Assembly (NCBI GenBank): GCA_002633005.1
Contig: NMRA01000037.1
Coordinates: 1,157,950-1,219,949 of the forward strand
Direction of reading: 5' to 3'
DNA length: 62,000 bases
DNA from: Phoronis australis
Taxonomy: Eukaryota; Phoronida; Phoronidae
Part shown: positions 59,939-62,000 of the stretch, in pieces
Position numbering within the stretch: the first letter of the stretch is position 1
Layout of the letters: each line of letters opens with the position of its first letter
Position numbers and translations under genes: made by a program
Notes under the pieces: generated by a model
Databases searched by the model: none
The model's input: only the letters and a program-made list of their open reading frames with translations
Told to the model about the DNA's origin: nothing

Positions 59939-60866
59939 GGCGTCCTTCAGCGCTAATTGGTGCACGTTTGCTCGTTGTGCGCATAAGTGTTGTAACTGTG
60001 GCTTCGTTAGGTATTACGAGCTGTAGATGAAGGCGCATATGCTCCCGTGATATCTTGTCGAACCAGCACGATGCCCACCTAAACATCAGTAAGTGAATCA
60101 CCTACATCCACGAATGTCTACCATGTGATCTTTGCCACCATTAACTCTGAAGACAAACTCTTCCTGAAAACACGCGTAATCAGTGTTACATAAACATTAA
60201 GTGCAAAACACTGTGGCACCGCAGATAGCCAGCAGATTAACCTTTCTGTGCTATTAGGTTGGGCCTGTCTGTTTTACTCATCAGCTCATCCTCAGAAACC
60301 TTTTCACTGCTCATCTCTACTCGCAAACACAACACCGTACAAACGTAACATCGATTGAAGAAAGTAGAACCGGTTGACTATATATTCTTGCGCTGTTTAC
60401 ACTAAAGACGGTTGAATCAATGAAATACTTCACACTGATTAGCTCTGCCGTCTCATAACGTACTCGACATGGAAAGAGAAAACAGCAGCGATTCCAAAGA
60501 TCCGTTACTACACATTCTTTTTAACTCTGAACAACCACCTACGTTGCATCAAAGAGTCACAAACAGGTATCATGCGTTACTTGGGAGCCGTCTGTAATTG
60601 AAGAAATGGCTTTGAAGATTCATCTAATTAGCCAAATTTAAAAACAATCATGTTTTCCTCAAAGGAACCTGTCAGATATCCGAAACCCGTCCGTGTGTTT
60701 TCGAATTGCTCTTTTCAATATTTCAGATGACCAGCATTAACGGTCCTGCTTGCCTGCATAACTCGCTGAACAGATACCGTGGAATACTTTGAAATCGACA
60801 CAAACATTTGGTTTACGTTAATGTTGTATTTATCCGGTGACAACGTTTTTTTTTCTTTTATTTCAG

Positions 60867-60991
60867 GAAACGGAAAAAGTTGGTAAAGGTTCTTCAGAGC
60901 AATCCGGCGCAGATAGCTGTCTCCATCCTGGTTCTTATTGATGTACTATTGATGGTGGCTCTGCTCTTGATTGACGTCCATGTACTCAAAG
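60867..60991 (+). CDS. HVCN1: Voltage-gated proton channel-like exon (S1 segment)
   Basis: Acceptor TTTTCTTTTATTTCAG, donor AAAG|GTAAGA, 125 bases. It encodes a basic stretch (KRKKLVKVLQSN) and the membrane segment SILVLIDVLLMVALLLIDVH. Hv1 channels conduct protons across the plasma or phagosome membrane. From memory of human Hv1 the segment aligns without gaps to S1: the Asp of LIDV falls on the selectivity Asp112 and the Asp of LIDVH on Asp123. The position of the conserved Glu119 is Leu here. S2-S4 lie beyond the window. Alternatives are a TMEM266-like or another four-helix voltage-sensor protein. Confidence 0.6.
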
Positions 60992-62000
60992 GTAAGAGAA
61001 AGGCTAGGTCTTGACCAGATATGTAGCGCAAATTAAGCAAAACGCGTTGATGTCTATTGTAGTGCAAAAAGTTATGTGCCTGATATAATGGAACGTCGAT
61101 TGGATCCTCTCTCCATCATTTTACTTCCTGAAAATTCTACATTTTACCAATTATTTCATAGAAACTGTGTGTACGATGACATAGAAAAAGTCGGAATCAA
61201 AAGTTCAAACAAGTAAAAAAAAATTACAGCAATTTGATAGTGACGGTAGAGTAAATCTGCAGTAACAGTAGTGTTTTTAACACACTGTATAAATATAAGC
61301 ATAATCCAAGCAAAGGAAGAACCAGTAGCAGATTTAGAGAGGAACTCCCAGATTCCATTTGGCAGTTCGGAGGTGCGAATGTCTGACGGACAAAATCCTG
61401 ATTAATACTCTGCCCTGCCCCCACCACTAACTAAAAATCCTGAATCCGCCCCTGAGTACTATGTCTGAAATCAAAAGAGAGTGATAACACTGAGTTGTTT
61501 GATGAATGCACTTTCGTCTGAATTGTCTCCTTGGTGAGTATCATAATTATTATACAAGTTTTATATTAGCTGAACTGTACGTCATAGGAGGTCATAGGAG
61601 GAACAAACACTGGGAAAAATAAGCTCCCCTGGAAAGAACTACTGAATATCCAGTCCATACCATATTCAAGTGCGTCCCATTTTTAAGGCCATGAATGGTA
61701 AAAGGCAATTAGTATATTTCAGTATTTCGGTGATTTGAAGACGATGCGAAACATTCCAGACTATCATGTTGTCTTGACTATTTTTTAATTCACGTCAGCA
61801 CTTTCTTGTAGCAAGTAATTACACACGCACAGGATAAAAACCTGATGCGAAGACCCGCTTTCATCAGTGGACAGAGTTTGATCGATACATCCGGGTACAG
61901 GAGTGCCAACAGTTTCCTCTTCTTAAAACTAAGTAAACCCATATTTAGTTTTGCCAAAAGGCACACTTCCACACAGGAGTCTACCAAGTGATAGCCGCAA
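60992..62000. other. Intron following the S1 exon
   Basis: No further coding exon seen before the window edge. It contains the M2 copy at 61323-61454. Confidence 0.5.
61323..61454. mobile_element. MITE family M2 copy, inverted
   Basis: CAGTAGCAGATTTAGAG at the left, GAATCCGCCCCTG at the right; the interior is the reverse complement of the CAGACATTCGCAC and AAATGGAATCTGGGAG blocks. Confidence 0.85.

Larger units (their letters stand above)
46092..60866 (+). other. 14.8-kb intron of the Hv1-like gene
   Basis: No further exon recognised between the two coding exons. It holds MITEs (46925, 47545, 52035, 56821, 57704), fold-back F2, palindrome clusters and hairpins, listed separately. 47713-52034 and 54081-56820 show nothing I can name. 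Confidence 0.5.

Overview
This window is metazoan nuclear DNA. Its genes are split by GT-AG introns from about 170 bases to nearly 15 kb, most of the sequence is non-coding, and it is dense in small inverted-repeat transposons and minisatellites. It also holds a short degenerate TTAGGG-type tract. The mix of families (sialic-acid lyase, a proton-channel-like voltage sensor, THAP and P2RX7-tail domains in a TTAA-flanked transposon) suggests an invertebrate, perhaps marine. I cannot name the species. One unresolved base (14935) and a 238-base N gap (57745-57982) show this is a draft assembly.

Layout. Positions 1-365 are a 39-bp minisatellite. At about 652-873 (+) lies the last exon of an unidentified gene with an Arg/Gly-rich tail, followed by poly(A) signals. 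Tail-to-tail with it is the best-supported gene, N-acetylneuraminate lyase (NPL, sialic-acid aldolase), on the minus strand. I reconstructed nine coding exons between 13180 and 1707 that give nearly the whole protein, about 313 codons. Only a short start exon is missing, and one junction (8990/4021) is out of phase by one base. The 5-kb intron at that junction holds a small predicted secreted-protein reading frame on the plus strand and one copy (A) of a TTAA-flanked transposon.

From 13.2 to 46 kb I see no confident gene. The stretch holds a tRNA-like SINE, a two-copy 0.66-kb tandem duplication, a second, inverted copy (B) of the TTAA transposon, fold-back elements, several MITE families and clusters of short degenerate palindromes. 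At 45978-46091 and 60867-60991 (+) two exons join in phase. They encode an acidic N-terminal segment and a first transmembrane segment that lines up without gaps with S1 of the voltage-gated proton channel Hv1. The rest of that gene lies beyond the right edge.

The most unusual items are: (i) the TTAA-flanked transposon, whose two inverted copies together show two convergent genes, one THAP zinc finger and one P2RX7-tail-like cysteine domain; (ii) at least seven separate clusters of short, locally unique palindromic repeats; (iii) six copies of a roughly 120-140-bp MITE that keep a CACGTG core; and (iv) an orphan secreted-protein frame with a decayed relative 21 kb away. NPL and the Hv1-like gene show no functional link to each other. 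They are simply neighbours in a repeat-rich region.
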